From: Rivularia sp034931125
GTDB lineage: Bacteria > Cyanobacteriota > Cyanobacteriia > Cyanobacteriales > Nostocaceae
Direction: 5' to 3'
NCBI RefSeq assembly: GCF_034931125.1
Contig: NZ_JAYGHM010000021.1
Location: 38,356-102,355, forward strand
DNA: 64,000 nucleotides
Below, piece by piece: positions 1-9,802 of the stretch. Numbering within the stretch: position 1 is the stretch's first letter; the number at the start of each line of letters is the position of its first letter. The notes below the pieces were generated by a model that was not told the origin of the DNA, made no database searches, and saw nothing but the letters and a program-made list of their open reading frames with translations. The translations under genes were made by a program, and so were the position numbers.

Positions 1-122
1 TTGGCACTTTAGATTTACGAATCGCCGCAATTACTCTTACTAACGGCGGTATTTTATTAAGTAGAAATCTAAAAGATTTTGAGAAAGTACCAGGGCTAAC
101 TATTCAAGATTGGTCAATTTAA
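1..122 (+). CDS. VapC-type PIN-domain toxin, C-terminal fragment
   Basis: The frame is open from the window edge (codons from base 3) to a TAA at 120-122. The translated tail reads TLDLRIAAITL, then SRNLKDFEKV and ending QDWSI. This matches the end of PIN-domain VapC ribonucleases, where the last acidic residue and the S-R-N-x-x-D-F motif close the active site. VapC toxins cleave RNA, often initiator tRNA, and are held by a VapB antitoxin encoded just upstream, here outside the window. Only the last 39 residues are visible, so intactness cannot be judged. Confidence 0.7.
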   Translation, partial: GTLDLRIAAITLTNGGILLSRNLKDFEKVPGLTIQDWSI

Positions 123-222
123 CGAGCATATTTATTAATAGTTAAATTCAGCACTGATAAGTGGGTAAATAAAATTACTTGTGTCATCGTTCACTGCCTG
201 GATATTTCCCCAACGCCTAAAA

Positions 223-438
223 TCATCGCCACTCACCCAAAAACGTAAAAGCCGCCCAGTAATTAGGATTGCGCCATTTGTCAGAACGCCACATCTTCAA
301 CTGTGTCGCTCTCAAAGCATCCGAGGCTGACTTGCCTTCCTGCAACATTTCCTTGTAAAATTCTTGCATAAACTCTGCCGTACCTTGATCGTCAACTTTC
401 CACAAGGAAACTACCAACCGTTCTCCACCTGCATACAT
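223..438 (-). pseudogene. CHAT-domain protein remnant (C-terminal end)
   Basis: The 71-residue frame carries the C-terminal signature of CHAT (caspase-like) domains: MYAGGERLVVSLWKVDD, then YWAAFTFLGEWR at the end. Complete CHAT proteins in cyanobacteria are large TPR-CHAT proteins. Here the upstream sequence (439 to about 600) soon loses homology and would need a frame change to continue. CHAT peptidases take part in immunity-type and death-type pathways, but this piece lacks the His-Cys catalytic region. I read it as a decayed remnant in the K1 gene graveyard. Confidence 0.6.
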
Positions 439-641
439 TTCTAGTTGCTTTTGTTGGTTGAGAAGTTCTGAGATTTCTGTTTGTAATTTGTCAGCGTTGT
501 CTTTGAGAACTGGGTTTCTTATCTTCTCGCTATTGCACCAACGCTGTTTCCTTCGATTTTCAGTTTAAAGTTATCGGAGATTATTTTCCAATCGTGGTGA
601 AACTGCAAACCATATTTTAACAATATTCAGATTGATTGCAC

Positions 642-1754
642 TTAACCTTCTAAAGCACTATCAATTTGTGCTATTTTCTCTTCCAATAATGTTCGTAATT
701 TAGCAAGCTGTTCTGAAGATGCGGTTTCTAGAGAATCCTTGGACAACTTGTTTATCTTATCAATGGCAACGCTTACTTCTTGAGATTCCCTCTTTTCCGA
801 CTTTAAGTACTTAGCTTTAATTTTCTTTATTTCTTGCCGCGTCTCTGGTACCGTAAGATTCTCTTGAATAACCTTTTGAGTTAAATTTGTCCGCTCCAAT
901 GTTGCCTTTTTTTCTGTAGTGTTCAATATCTTTGCCGACAAGGTAGATAATGCCAGTGCATGAGCGCCCTTTAAACCTTGTTGTCGGATAGCTTCTTTCA
1001 AATCTTCTGGCAAAAACAACATTGGCATTAAATTAGATTTAACGGAATTAGGGTTTAATCCAAGCTCCAACAATATCAAAAATATATCTTGCTCTTCACC
1101 CATGACTCCCAATAATTCCAATCCTTCCTGCTGTTCTTCCGCACTAACACTAATTAACTTAGTTAACTCCTTTATTTTCTTATCTCGTTCAAGTCGCTTG
1201 AGTATAGTTCCCATAGCGGTAGAAATTAAATCTAATTCCAATCCAGTGGATTTATTTAACTCCTTAAAAACAGCTTCAGCTTTATCCAAGGGATTTAAGT
1301 CTTCAAAACCTAAAAATGTTAGCAATGAAGATTGATCTAAGTCTTTAGGAGAAGCTACAACAACAGATCGAATAGTTGACCACTTTAATAACTTAGCTGC
1401 TTCCCAACGCAATTGCCCATCAAGAAGCATATAACGACCATTATCTTGCCGAACTAAGATTACTGACGTTATTTGACCATGTTTTTTAAGCAGTCGAGCT
1501 TTTGCTTGAATTGATTCTGGTGTGATTGTTTGCCGGGGCTGACTTGGATTCGGGTCGATCAACCCTAAATCTACCTCAAGTTCTCCTGATTGATGCTGTA
1601 AATTCTCTCGGAGCTTTTTTAACTCCTCTTCCAATTCGGGAGAATGACTAGCTCGAAGCTTTTCTACTTCCGCTTGCAATTCGGTAATTTTTTGTTCTTT
1701 GTCAGTTTTTTCGATTGCGCTATTGAACTTATTAGCAATTTTAGGCAAAGCCAC
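642..1754 (-). CDS. parB: ParB-like partition protein
   Basis: This is a 370-residue protein directly downstream of a ParA gene, 14 bp apart and in the same direction. Residues 1-60 look like a coiled coil (TELQAEVEKLRA). Residues about 65-150 match the ParB/Srx-like N-terminal domain, with the motif IDPNPSQPRQTITPE and LLDGQLRWEAA in place of the usual GERRWRA. The remainder is helical and charged, ending with another coiled coil. ParB proteins bind a centromere-like site and stimulate ParA. The pair is of plasmid type, which suggests that K1 derives from, or behaves like, a partitioned replicon. The centromere site is not identified. Confidence 0.8.
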   Translation of the reverse strand: MALPKIANKFNSAIEKTDKEQKITELQAEVEKLRASHSPELEEELKKLRENLQHQSGELEVDLGLIDPNPSQPRQTITPESIQAKARLLKKHGQITSVILVRQDNGRYMLLDGQLRWEAAKLLKWSTIRSVVVASPKDLDQSSLLTFLGFEDLNPLDKAEAVFKELNKSTGLELDLISTAMGTILKRLERDKKIKELTKLISVSAEEQQEGLELLGVMGEEQDIFLILLELGLNPNSVKSNLMPMLFLPEDLKEAIRQQGLKGAHALALSTLSAKILNTTEKKATLERTNLTQKVIQENLTVPETRQEIKKIKAKYLKSEKRESQEVSVAIDKINKLSKDSLETASSEQLAKLRTLLEEKIAQIDSALEG

Positions 1755-1768
1755 TTTTTATTATTCTC

Positions 1769-2557
1769 CTATTTATCTTTAATTAAAGCTGTCAGATCAT
1801 CAGCTATCTGCTTAAAATCCTTACAAGCCTTATGTGCCGGTCGATATTTTTGTAATGGCAACCCGTGAGCGCTGCTATTTTTAAATTCGTTAGAGCAACG
1901 AATCCGAGGATAAAGTTTCAAACCCAATTGCTCTGTAATTTCTGGTAGCTGTTGCAAATACTGCCTATGTATCGCTATCGAATCATCGTACATACTTGGC
2001 ACAAAACCCAAAATCGGCGGTCTTGGTTCCAACTGTAACTCATCTCCTGTTGAAATACACCACTCAACCAATTCAGCAGAACCCGAAATAGATTTCATTT
2101 CCAATTGCACAGGAACCAAAACATGAGTTGACGCAGCCAAAGCATTTACATTTAGCATCCCCAAAGTAGCGGGACAATCCAATATCACCAACTCGTGAGG
2201 CAAAGGATATTTCTTCAATCTATCTGCCAGTACGTACTCCCCCCTTTTTCTCACCACCAAGTCATTCGCAACTTCAGCAAGCATTGGATGCCCTTGGCAA
2301 ACTTCTATCTTCTCCTCTCCCCAAGAAGAAGCCATCTGCCAATCCCCCTTAAACTCTTTTGATAACATATAAGCCGAACTATCGACTGCCTCTACTGGCT
2401 CTAATCCACAAAAAACATCCAAGGAACGCTGCGGATCTAAATCAATCAGCGCTACCGAAAATCCCCGACGCAGTATCTCATAGGCAATATGTACGCTAAG
2501 CGTTGTCTTACCAACACCACCTGCATTTGCTAAAAGTGAAAGGACTATTTGCTTCAT
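1769..2557 (-). CDS. parA: ParA-family partition ATPase
   Basis: The 262-residue protein has the deviant Walker A box ANAGGVGKTTLS near residues 11-22 (AGGVGKTT in place of the more usual KGGVGKTT), LIDLDPQRSLDVF as the Walker A' region, and VILDCPATLG as Walker B. ParA ATPases form dynamic gradients on the nucleoid that position plasmids or other cargo. There is no N-terminal helix-turn-helix, so it is a small ParA-type protein without the autoregulatory domain of larger plasmid ParAs. It precedes parB in what looks like a two-gene operon. On an element expected to exist as an excised circle in heterocysts, a partition cassette could stabilise that circle; this is inference. Confidence 0.87.
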   Translation of the reverse strand: MKQIVLSLLANAGGVGKTTLSVHIAYEILRRGFSVALIDLDPQRSLDVFCGLEPVEAVDSSAYMLSKEFKGDWQMASSWGEEKIEVCQGHPMLAEVANDLVVRKRGEYVLADRLKKYPLPHELVILDCPATLGMLNVNALAASTHVLVPVQLEMKSISGSAELVEWCISTGDELQLEPRPPILGFVPSMYDDSIAIHRQYLQQLPEITEQLGLKLYPRIRCSNEFKNSSAHGLPLQKYRPAHKACKDFKQIADDLTALIKDK

Positions 2558-2844
2558 ATACCTTCGTCGTATTTCAAAATACTACACCAAAATTGGTAAA
2601 AAATATTTATTTGTCTACAATAATAGTTTGCCATGTATTAGCATTTGTTTATCATTAATTTATTGCTAACTTTAACCATAACAGTAATGTAACAACACTT
2701 ATTCTTACCTTCACAATCAAGCAAACGCACAAAGTTCAAAGACGAAGGCAGCGATCGCAATTTAGCAAGTATTTTTAAATTAGAGGTTTTATTGCAAAAG
2801 CACTCCATTAAATCTATTACCAACACTACTTGGACCCATACGTA

Positions 2845-4557
2845 TCAATAAAAATGCCCTTTGCGTTGAATCATAGTTGCTTCTTGGAGTTGCTTGTCTA
2901 CATCTTGAACAACTACTTCATATAATGATGCTTGCTCTTTAGTTAAATTAGTGTATAGTTTCTGCTCGACTTTATCGGGCAAATCGCTGATAATTGATCG
3001 GTCGGTTTTTACCCGACGTAAAATTAAAGGTTCAACCAACTTTTTGAGGGTGGTTGCTTTTACTTTGTTATTATCCTTTTGGATGGGAATTTCAAAAGAC
3101 TTACGGAATTGCGCTTGTTTACCTAAATAACCGGGGTTGAGAAAATTAAAAATTGACCATAAATCTAGCAAGCGGTTTTCTACAGGAGTTCCCGTTAAAG
3201 CTAATCGGTGTTTTGCTCCTAGCTTGAGAATTGCCTTTGTCTGTGCTGATTTAGGATTCTTAATATTTTGTGCTTCATCTAAAACTATACGCTGCCATTC
3301 AATACTATTGAACAGCTTTTCATCCTTACGGGCTAGGGTAAAAGAACTAATTATCACGTCGTATTGTTTGCAAGCTGCTTTAAATTCGGCTGCTGATTGA
3401 AGGCGATCGCCACCGTAATGTACCATCGTTTTAAGATGCGGTGCAAATTTGGCTATTTCTTTTTGCCAGTTTCCCACAACTGAAGTCGGTGCAATCAATA
3501 ATGTAGTTAAATTATTATCTTCATTTACTTGCTCTTTCTCCTGTACTAATCGCGCAATTACCTGTACGGATTTTCCTAAACCCATATCGTCTGCTAAACA
3601 ACCATTTAATCCCAGTCGTTCCAAATAAGCCAGCCAGGATACACCACGTTTTTGATATTCTCGTAAAGTTCCTTGCAAATTCGCTAACTCGGAAACTGGT
3701 TCTAACTGGCTTTTATCTTGCAACTTTGCCATCATCGCGGACATTGCTTCATCATGCTCAATTTCCCATTCTTCCCCGGATTCTGCACTCTTTTGTAAGA
3801 ATTCCAGCAACGTCATCTCTGGCTGCTCGTCTGCATTTTGCTGCCAAAATTCCAGTAATTGCTGCATTTTATCGCGGTCGAGTTCCATCCACTGACCGCG
3901 AAAATTTACTAAGGGAGATTTTGCATTTACCAATTGTTCCCACTCTTTAGGTGTGACAGCTTGCTCACCAATGGCTAATTCGTAGCGATATTGCACTAAA
4001 GAATCTAAATCAAAATAACTTTTCGTTTTACTTTTACTCGCTCCATTCTTACCTGAAGACGCTTTGAGTTTAATTTTGGCGCGACGGCGACCTGCGGGGG
4101 TATACCATGACGGTACAATTACTTTAAAACCGGAATCTTCCAATACCCAAGCACTTTCCTTGAGAAAATCAAAGGCTTCATCTAAACTTAACTGTAACCC
4201 TGTAGGGCGATCGTTCTCTAAACCTTTCCACAAATTGGGATACATACGTGCTGCGTAACCAAGATTAAGCAGCAAATTGGTTTGAAAATCTTGACCAAAA
4301 TCCTTGTGTATCGCTGCTTTAGCTTCATCTTTCCCGCTCCAGTAGTCAGCTAATGTTAGCTTTAAAGAAGGATCTTTTTTACTAGCGACAAGAAAATGTA
4401 TCTGCCAATTATCTATATAATCTGCTGTTGCAGAGTCTAGTTGAAAGCATAAATGAAACAAAGAGTCCGCAATTGTGCGAGTAATTTTGGTTTTCCAAGT
4501 CAACCATTGTTGGTATTCTTCTGCTTTAGTATTTGTTGTAAGAGGATTGTGCTGTCT
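2845..4557 (-). pseudogene. SNF2/HelZ-type helicase, truncated at both ends
   Basis: The open frame (552 residues from the first ATG at 4503, homologous sequence running to about 4557) matches the middle of cyanobacterial SNF2 helicases of about 1,050 residues. It has LREYQKRGVSWL, Walker A DDMGLGKS, DEAQNIKNP for motif II and LTGTPVENR for motif III. Homology stops after EATMIQRKG, so the whole second RecA-like domain (motifs IV-VI) is missing. The N-terminal third is missing too. Without motifs V and VI it cannot act as an ATP-driven translocase. The 5' side abuts oxidoreductase remnants, which points to serial recombination in K1. Confidence 0.8.
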
Positions 4558-4577
4558 GGAATGAAGGCAATAGTAAA

Positions 4578-4913
4578 TTAAAGAATCTGTAATCTTTTTA
4601 TCGAATAATTTAACTGGATAGAATCACCCCGGAGTGTCACGCGGTTATTGGGGTCGGGCAAATCTTCGGCAGTTAACCACCAATCTACCGAGTGAGTTGC
4701 GATCGCTTCAAAAGCATTTTTTTTCTGAAACGATAATCCCAAAACTGAGGGAGACTCTTGAGCAATCATATCTGCATTCACTTTCCCCAATAACTGTACG
4801 TGACCCATTGGATAATCGAAATCTTTATCACCCCAGTAAAAATCATTGATTGGCAGTTCTTCATGCACCGAACTGATATTGATGATTTTTCCAGTACGTT
4901 TGGTTGCAATTAA
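4578..4913 (-). pseudogene. Chimeric remnant: SDR fragment joined to GMC oxidoreductase fragment
   Basis: One open frame carries two unrelated protein pieces. The first (about 4842-4913) reads LIATKRTGKIINISSVHEELP, which is typical of short-chain dehydrogenases around the catalytic serine region. The second (about 4578-4841) reads YPMGHVQLLGKVNADM then VDWWLTAEDLPDPNNRV, which is typical of the C-terminal part of glucose-methanol-choline oxidoreductases. Neither is complete and no start is credible. The fusion is best explained by deletion between two decaying genes. Confidence 0.6.
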
Positions 4914-5196
4914 ATGTTGAACTATACAAAAAGAGTAATAAATGAAACTTAGCCAAAGAAATAAAGCGTTATATGGTTCGTGATTAACAGAACTTTTGTC
5001 CCAGTTAACTAAGATAGTCATTGACAATCACTTCAAAGTCATGCAAAAACAAGAAACCTTAGCTCAATTAATCTGCCGTACTGTATTAGAGTTTGAGCAA
5101 CGGCAAGCACAAGAGTTACAACAGCAAAGCTATGTAAAGAATGTTTTGCCTGAAACAGCAAAAAGGCTCGCGTCTCATCCGAAGGGGAACGTGTGA

Positions 5197-5506
5197 TGAA
5201 TTGCGAGTGAGGCTCCGGAGTGTGGTCTGACAAATTTGAGCATAGAAATATTTTCTATCAAATAATTAAGAGTTTTATCTAAGGTTTCTGAGTCTGTCAG
5301 AACTACTATTTATAATGAGAAAGTCTATTTATATTAGCTACTACATTGCATATAATACTATAATTTCATCTTTATAATTATTAACCAAACATAAATAAGT
5401 TTTATTTATAACTATAAAATAGTACCCATGTTCGCTTGCTGGACAGTTGGCGATCGCCCGAAGGGTGACGCTGATTGTTACCTACTCAAAATTGGCTTGA
5501 TAGTCA
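5197..5506. other. AT-rich spacer at the inner end of K1
   Basis: About 300 bp of AT-rich sequence separate the last K1 remnants from the nifK junction. I see no credible coding frame. A short GC-rich patch at 5449-5475 (GGCGATCGCCCGAAGGGTGACGC) is a common cyanobacterial interspersed motif. No recombinase gene lies at this end, so the K1 recombinase is presumably at the far end. Confidence 0.5.
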
Positions 5507-6796
5507 GCACATTAGAGAACGCATATGCCACAAGTCTTTACCAGGCCAGAAGGTTGCACCTTTACCGTATTCGTTAGTAGCACACAATTCTTTGATTTCG
5601 TCTCCAAGCTTTTCGGTGGAGTTGTGAACCAATACGTGTACGGGTTCAGCACCCAATTCCATCAAGAATCTGGTAACACCGTATACTAAGTCAGGGTCGC
5701 CATAGATAGCGAAACGCTTACCGTGTAGCCATGCGTGAGAGTCAGTCATAGCATCAACAGCACGACCGCGCTCTTCTTCTAACTCTTCAGGAATGGGCTT
5801 ACCGCTCATTTCGCTGAGTTTCATTAATAACTCATCGGTACCAGTAATACCCCAAGGGCTTACAACATCTGTCTTTTGCTTCCACTCTTTCTCGATGTAT
5901 TCACGAGTTTTGGTAGTAGAGTGTCTTTGCAAACACAATGTACCTTCAGCATTAATTGAATCAGCGGCATCTTCCAATTTAGTACCTTTAGTGTACATAT
6001 GGAATTGACCGTCGTTGGGTGAGTCAACGTAATCGGAGTTGTCAGCTAACAAGGTATAATCAATACCCATCAAGTTAGCAATACGCTTAACTTCGCGCAA
6101 GTTACCAACGTAAGTATCAAAACCGGGGATTATGTTGATTTTGCCATTGGTTTTATCTTTCTTCTTACCTTCGGTAAGGTTGATAAGAATACCCTTCAAC
6201 ATATTATCGTAGCCGGTAATATGAGAACCTACGAAGCTGGGGGTATGAGCGAAAGGTACGGGTAAATCTTCAGGAATGCCACCTTCATTTTTAGCATTAC
6301 CGATAAATGAACCCAAGTCATCACCGATGACCTCAGCCATGCAAGTAGTGGAAACGGCAATCATTTTAGGCTTGTACAGGGTGTAAGCATTGGTCAAGCC
6401 ATCGATCATGTTCTTCAAACCACCGAATACCGCAGCATCTTCAGTCATAGAAGAAGAAACAGCAGAGAACGGCTCTTTGAAGTGACGGGTTAAGTGGGTG
6501 CGGAAATAAGCAACGCAACCCTGAGAACCTTGTACAAAAGGTAAAGTACCTTCAAAACCAGCAGCAGCGTAGATTGCTCCCAAGGGCTGACAACCTTTAG
6601 CAGGGTTGATGGTCAAAGCTTCACGAGCAAAGTTCTTTTCGCGGTATTCCCACGATTTAGTCCATTCTGCGATTTCTTTAACTTTTTCAGCAGGGTGTCC
6701 ACCTTCAAACTTTTTCTTACCCTCGAAAAGTTCTTGATATTCCGGTTGGTGAAATAGCTCTACGTGGTCTTGAATCTTATCTGGATTCTGTGGCAT
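5507..6796 (-). CDS. nifK: Nitrogenase MoFe protein beta chain, 5' part (interrupted)
   Basis: This encodes the beta subunit of the MoFe protein, which with NifD forms the P-cluster. All three NifK P-cluster cysteines are present: C69 (PAKGCQPLG), C94 (GSQGCVAYF) and C152 (STTCMAEV). The ATG at 6796 is supported by GGAG about 8 bases upstream and by the cyanobacterial start MPQNPDKIQDHVELF. Family members run to about 510 residues. This one leaves the family pattern after LWHMRSLM at residue about 429 and stops two codons later at 5504. The missing C-terminal part should lie beyond K1. Expression needs K1 excision. It follows nifD with an intergenic gap of about 110 bp after excision. Confidence 0.95.
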
Positions 6797-6908
6797 TATG
6801 TGTCTCCAAGCTTAACGAATAGATTGGTTGTTAGTAGATAAAAGTTAGTATTGCCGGGATAGGTTTAAGGAATAGGGGGAAGCTTTCCCCCGTCCAAATT
6901 CCTAATCC

Positions 6909-7065
6909 TTAAACAGCAGCTTTAGCAGTAGTAGTAGCAGCAGCTTTTGCTTCTTTCTTCCAAGGAGTTCCAATCAATTTCCAGGAAGGATTGTTGATTG
7001 CTAAATCCATGTCACGAGCGAAGATAGCGAAGCCATCATAACCGTGATAAGGACCGGAGTAATCC
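6909..7065 (-). CDS. nifD: nifD, fourth piece (3' end)
   Basis: The piece encodes the last 48-51 residues of the MoFe protein alpha chain: DYSGPYHGYDGFAIFARD, then NPSWKLIGTPWKK and the stop at 6909-6911. It begins inside the 11 bp repeat GGATTACTCCG (7055-7065, minus strand). After removal of D1 it joins in frame to the third piece to recreate MHSWDYSGPYHG. The C-terminal tail is rich in Ala, Lys and Thr, as is usual for cyanobacterial NifD. The nifK start follows about 110 bp downstream. Confidence 0.95.
7055..7065 (-). repeat. D1 attachment repeat, nifK-proximal copy
   Basis: GGATTACTCCG on the coding strand of nifD, followed by GTCCTTATCACGG (native nifD). It is identical over 11 bp to the copy at 21030-21040; flanking bases differ on both sides. 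Confidence 0.96.
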
Positions 7066-7253
7066 TTTTTATGGTTTTTATAAAATACATCATTTCATGT
7101 TTTCTACAAGCAATGTCAGGATTAAACATTGTTTTTTAATTACATATTTATTTGTAGATTAGGTTTAGTCTAAAAATAGCGATGCATTACTAGGATTAAG
7201 GTTTTTATTTATTGAATACAGGGAATAGGGAATAGGATTAAAAAGATTAGTAT

Positions 7254-8528
7254 ATGAAAGATAAACTATTATCGGAATTAGAAAAAGTAAACCAGCGTTT
7301 AAAATCGGCGAAAACAAAAGTTACAATTAGAGAGTCGAATGGTAGTTTGCAATTACGCGCAACTTTACCGATTAAACCGGGAGATAAAGATACTAGACGA
7401 ACTGGGAAGAAGCAATACAATATTAGTTTAAATATTCCCTCTAATTTTAATGGTTTAAAAACTGCTGAGGAAGAAGCATACGAGCTAGGTAAATTAATCG
7501 CTCGTCAAATATTTGTGTGGAATGATAAATATTTAGGTAAAGAAGCAAGATCAAATTTGAAAACAGTTGGAGAACTGTTAGAATTATTTGAAACAGAATA
7601 TTTTAAAACTCATCAACGTACTACAAAGAGCGAACATACTTTTTACTATTATTTAACAAGAACTAAAAGATCTACTAATTTTAGAGATTTAGCAACTGCT
7701 GAAAATCTCATAAGTTCAATTGAAAAAATCGATAAGCAGTGGGCAAAATATAATGCAGCCAGAGCGATATCTGCATTTTGTCATACATTCAAAATCGATA
7801 TCGATCTATCAAAATATTCCAAAATGCCGGAACATAATTCCCGGAAGATACCCACGGACGTAGAGATATCTGCGGGATTTCTGAAATTTACAGATTACCT
7901 CAATGCTAGAGGTAAACAAGTTAATCAAAACGTTCGAGATAGCTGGCAACTATGGCGCTGGATATATGGAATGCTTGCAGTATATGGTTTGCGTCCGCGA
8001 GAATTGTTTATCAATCCCAATATTGACTGGTGGTTGAGTGCAGATAATGCAGATATGACGTGGAAGGTTGATAAAGATTGTAAAACGGGGGAAAGAGAGG
8101 CACTACCGTTATATCAAGAATGGATTGCAGACTTTGATTTAAAAAATCCCAAATATTCAAAAATGTTGATAGATGCAGTTAATAAAAAAGATAAAAACAA
8201 TCATGCAGAGATAACGGCATTAACACAACGAGTAAGCTGGTGGTTCCGCAAAATAGGATTAAATTTCAAACCCTACGATTTACGTCATGCTTGGGCAATT
8301 CGAGCGCATATTATCGGCATCCCCATCAAAGCAGCAGCAGATAATTTGGGACATAGCGTACAGGTGCATACTCAAACCTATCAGCGGTGGTTTTCCTTGG
8401 ATATGCGGAAGTTGGCGATCAATACAGCTTTGAGTAAGAGGAGTGAAGTTGAGGTGATCAAGGAAGAGAATGCAAGGTTAAGGTTGGAGGTGGAGAAGTT
8501 GAGGATGGAAAGGGTTTATAGATATTGA
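7254..8528 (+). CDS. xisA: nifD element site-specific tyrosine recombinase XisA
   Basis: XisA excises the nifD element during heterocyst differentiation. The 424-residue protein has the C-terminal catalytic domain of phage-integrase-type recombinases: first Arg in GLRPRELF, then PYDLRHAWA, LGHSVQVHT and the nucleophile Y376 (TYQRW). The usual box II His is Tyr (Y-D-L-R), the R-Y-R-Y variant known for XisA and XisC. A leucine-rich coiled coil (about 399-421) ends the protein. It lacks the N-terminal 40-50 residues (TDGSYxGT) shared by the other three recombinases here; an in-frame TAG just upstream of the ATG shows this is not a start error. The start codon is 189 bp inside the D1 repeat and the gene reads away from it, opposite to nif. 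Confidence 0.93.
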   Translation: MKDKLLSELEKVNQRLKSAKTKVTIRESNGSLQLRATLPIKPGDKDTRRTGKKQYNISLNIPSNFNGLKTAEEEAYELGKLIARQIFVWNDKYLGKEARSNLKTVGELLELFETEYFKTHQRTTKSEHTFYYYLTRTKRSTNFRDLATAENLISSIEKIDKQWAKYNAARAISAFCHTFKIDIDLSKYSKMPEHNSRKIPTDVEISAGFLKFTDYLNARGKQVNQNVRDSWQLWRWIYGMLAVYGLRPRELFINPNIDWWLSADNADMTWKVDKDCKTGEREALPLYQEWIADFDLKNPKYSKMLIDAVNKKDKNNHAEITALTQRVSWWFRKIGLNFKPYDLRHAWAIRAHIIGIPIKAAADNLGHSVQVHTQTYQRWFSLDMRKLAINTALSKRSEVEVIKEENARLRLEVEKLRMERVYRY

Positions 8529-8576
8529 TGGGGTGCTTTATTTTTACGAAATTTGCAGGTAAACACCACAATTTAC

Positions 8577-8648
8577 TGTTGGGTTACGGCGCAATTTGAG
8601 ATTATTAATTTTACATCAAAGTTAAAAATGCGCCTAACCCAACCTACA
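8577..8648. repeat. Interspersed palindrome, GTTGGGTTACG family
   Basis: The left arm TGTTGGGTTACGGCGCA and the right arm TGCGCCTAACCCAACCTACA are near-complementary around an AT-rich centre. The same unit recurs five times at 19563-20788 in the same element. Confidence 0.75.
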
Positions 8649-8703
8649 ATTGATAAATTAGACTATGTAAGGCTTTTAGTACGTTAAAACGTACTTTGTT
8701 TAT

Positions 8704-8831
8704 TAAGCTGATGTGCGGCTAAATTATATAATGTGAAAACGTGAAAATATTGTAGTGCGGTAGCGCAGCGTGTCCGTAAGGACATGCATCTTGCGATCTT
8801 GTCTTATACAAATTAAATGCGTAACATCTTA
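8704..8831. mobile_element. MITE-like repeat, copy 1
   Basis: This unit of about 128 bp starts TAAGCTGATGTGCGGCTAAA and ends TTAAATGCGTAACATCTTA. A second copy with the same ends lies at 15633-15759. The ends form an imperfect inverted repeat of about 30 bp, and the centre contains variable nested hairpins (GTAGTGCG, GTGTCCGTAAGGACA). There is no coding capacity. It is best described as a non-autonomous miniature element. Confidence 0.65.
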
Positions 8832-9145
8832 GCCGTATCAATTGATTTCAAGGCGAGAATTCGGGGTTAACGAGAATGGTGCAAGATGTAAGTTTATATT
8901 CTAAATATCTCATGAAAGTTTGTTTTTAGAATGCCTATATTAATTCAATATATTTGATCGTGTCCAATTTCTTTAATATTTATTTTTATCGTTCATCCAA
9001 GCATGATCGCGATCGCCGCACCCTTTCGGCTGAACGCAATATTCAACAACACACGACATATAACTATTTATCATATCTTGACGGCAGTCACCATCGATGG
9101 GTAAATGAACTTTGTAATCGCTAATCTTTTAACAGGAGTTAAATT

Positions 9146-9541
9146 ATGGAACTCGTTCAACAATTGATCAGCAATTTAGGGGTACAAGAAAATCAAGCTC
9201 AAGGTGGGGCTGGACTAATTTTAAAGCTTGCTCAAGATAAGCTTGGTGGTGGAGAATTCGCCAAGGTTGCATCCGCGATTCCCGGTGCTGATATGCTTTT
9301 AGGTGCTGCACCTAGCGAATCTGGTGGTGGAATGATGGGTGCTTTGGGTGGTATGGCTGCTGGGATGATGGGTGGTGGTCAAGGTGCTGCTTTAGGAAGT
9401 TTGATGAGTTTGGCTGGTGGCTTTTCGCAGTTGGGAATGGATGGCAATATGGTAACTAAGTTCTTTCCGATAATTCTCAATTTTGTGCAGCAGAAAGGTG
9501 GAGCCGAGGTAGCAGGTATTTTATCAAAAGCTTTGCAGTAA
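9146..9541 (+). CDS. DUF2780-like small glycine-rich protein
   Basis: The 131-residue protein has an amphipathic N-terminal helical part (MELVQQLISNLGVQENQAQG), a central Gly/Met-rich stretch (GGGMMGALGGMAAGMMGGG) and a C-terminal helical part (FFPIILNFVQQKGG). This layout matches the DUF2780 (VcgC/VcgE-like) family, whose function is unknown. The ATG at 9146 has AACAGGAG about 8 bases upstream. It stands alone between repeats. I can assign a family-level resemblance only. Confidence 0.7.
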   Translation: MELVQQLISNLGVQENQAQGGAGLILKLAQDKLGGGEFAKVASAIPGADMLLGAAPSESGGGMMGALGGMAAGMMGGGQGAALGSLMSLAGGFSQLGMDGNMVTKFFPIILNFVQQKGGAEVAGILSKALQ

Positions 9542-9802
9542 GGGTTTAGCAGTAGCAATGATGGGTTGTCTAACAATATCAGCTAAGTAAGTCGGTGTTA
9601 AAAAATCAAGATATGTCATTGCGAGTGAAACGTTAGCTGAAGCTTTCCCGTTCACCGCAAGGTGTCCCGTAGGGAAGGGTAGCAATCGCAAGGTTTTGAA
9701 GCTTGTTTACAATCTTTTACATAGTTATGTTTATTTGTGCCGACTTACTTACTCGTTAGATGACCTATTAGCAATTATCAATTAAAATTAGAAACCAAAT
9801 AA

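Larger units (their letters stand above)
1..5530. mobile_element. nifK-interrupting element K1 (right part; left end outside window)
   Basis: nifK stops matching its family after residue about 429 (motif LWHMRSLM), where the conserved continuation (about 80 more residues in the family) is replaced by TGC-TGA and unrelated DNA. Everything to the left is not nif: a VapC tail, a CHAT remnant, parB, parA and broken helicase and oxidoreductase genes. The simplest reading, given five fully bounded elements in the same operon, is an insertion element whose other end and recombinase lie left of position 1. The exact repeat cannot be read with one end only; it should lie within about 5507-5530. A plain truncating rearrangement is the alternative. 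Confidence 0.7.
8529..9145. other. Spacer downstream of xisA, made of repeats
   Basis: About 600 bp without a credible gene. It holds a GTTGGGTTACG-type palindrome (8577-8648), a 128 bp MITE-like unit (8704-8831) and a GCGATCGC site near 9009. A ribosome-binding sequence AACAGGAG at about 9130 serves the next gene. Confidence 0.6.

Noticed and set aside
2638..2826. 62-residue frame upstream of parA
   Set aside because: No start signals, odd composition rich in Cys, Asn and Lys, and it overlaps a GCGATCGC-containing spacer; no family pattern.
4996..5196. 66-residue plus-strand frame (MSQLTKIVIDNHFKVMQKQE)
   Set aside because: It overlaps the degraded SDR/GMC region on the other strand and ends in a repeat-like stretch (CATCCGAAGGGGAACGTG); could be a remnant but no homology seen.
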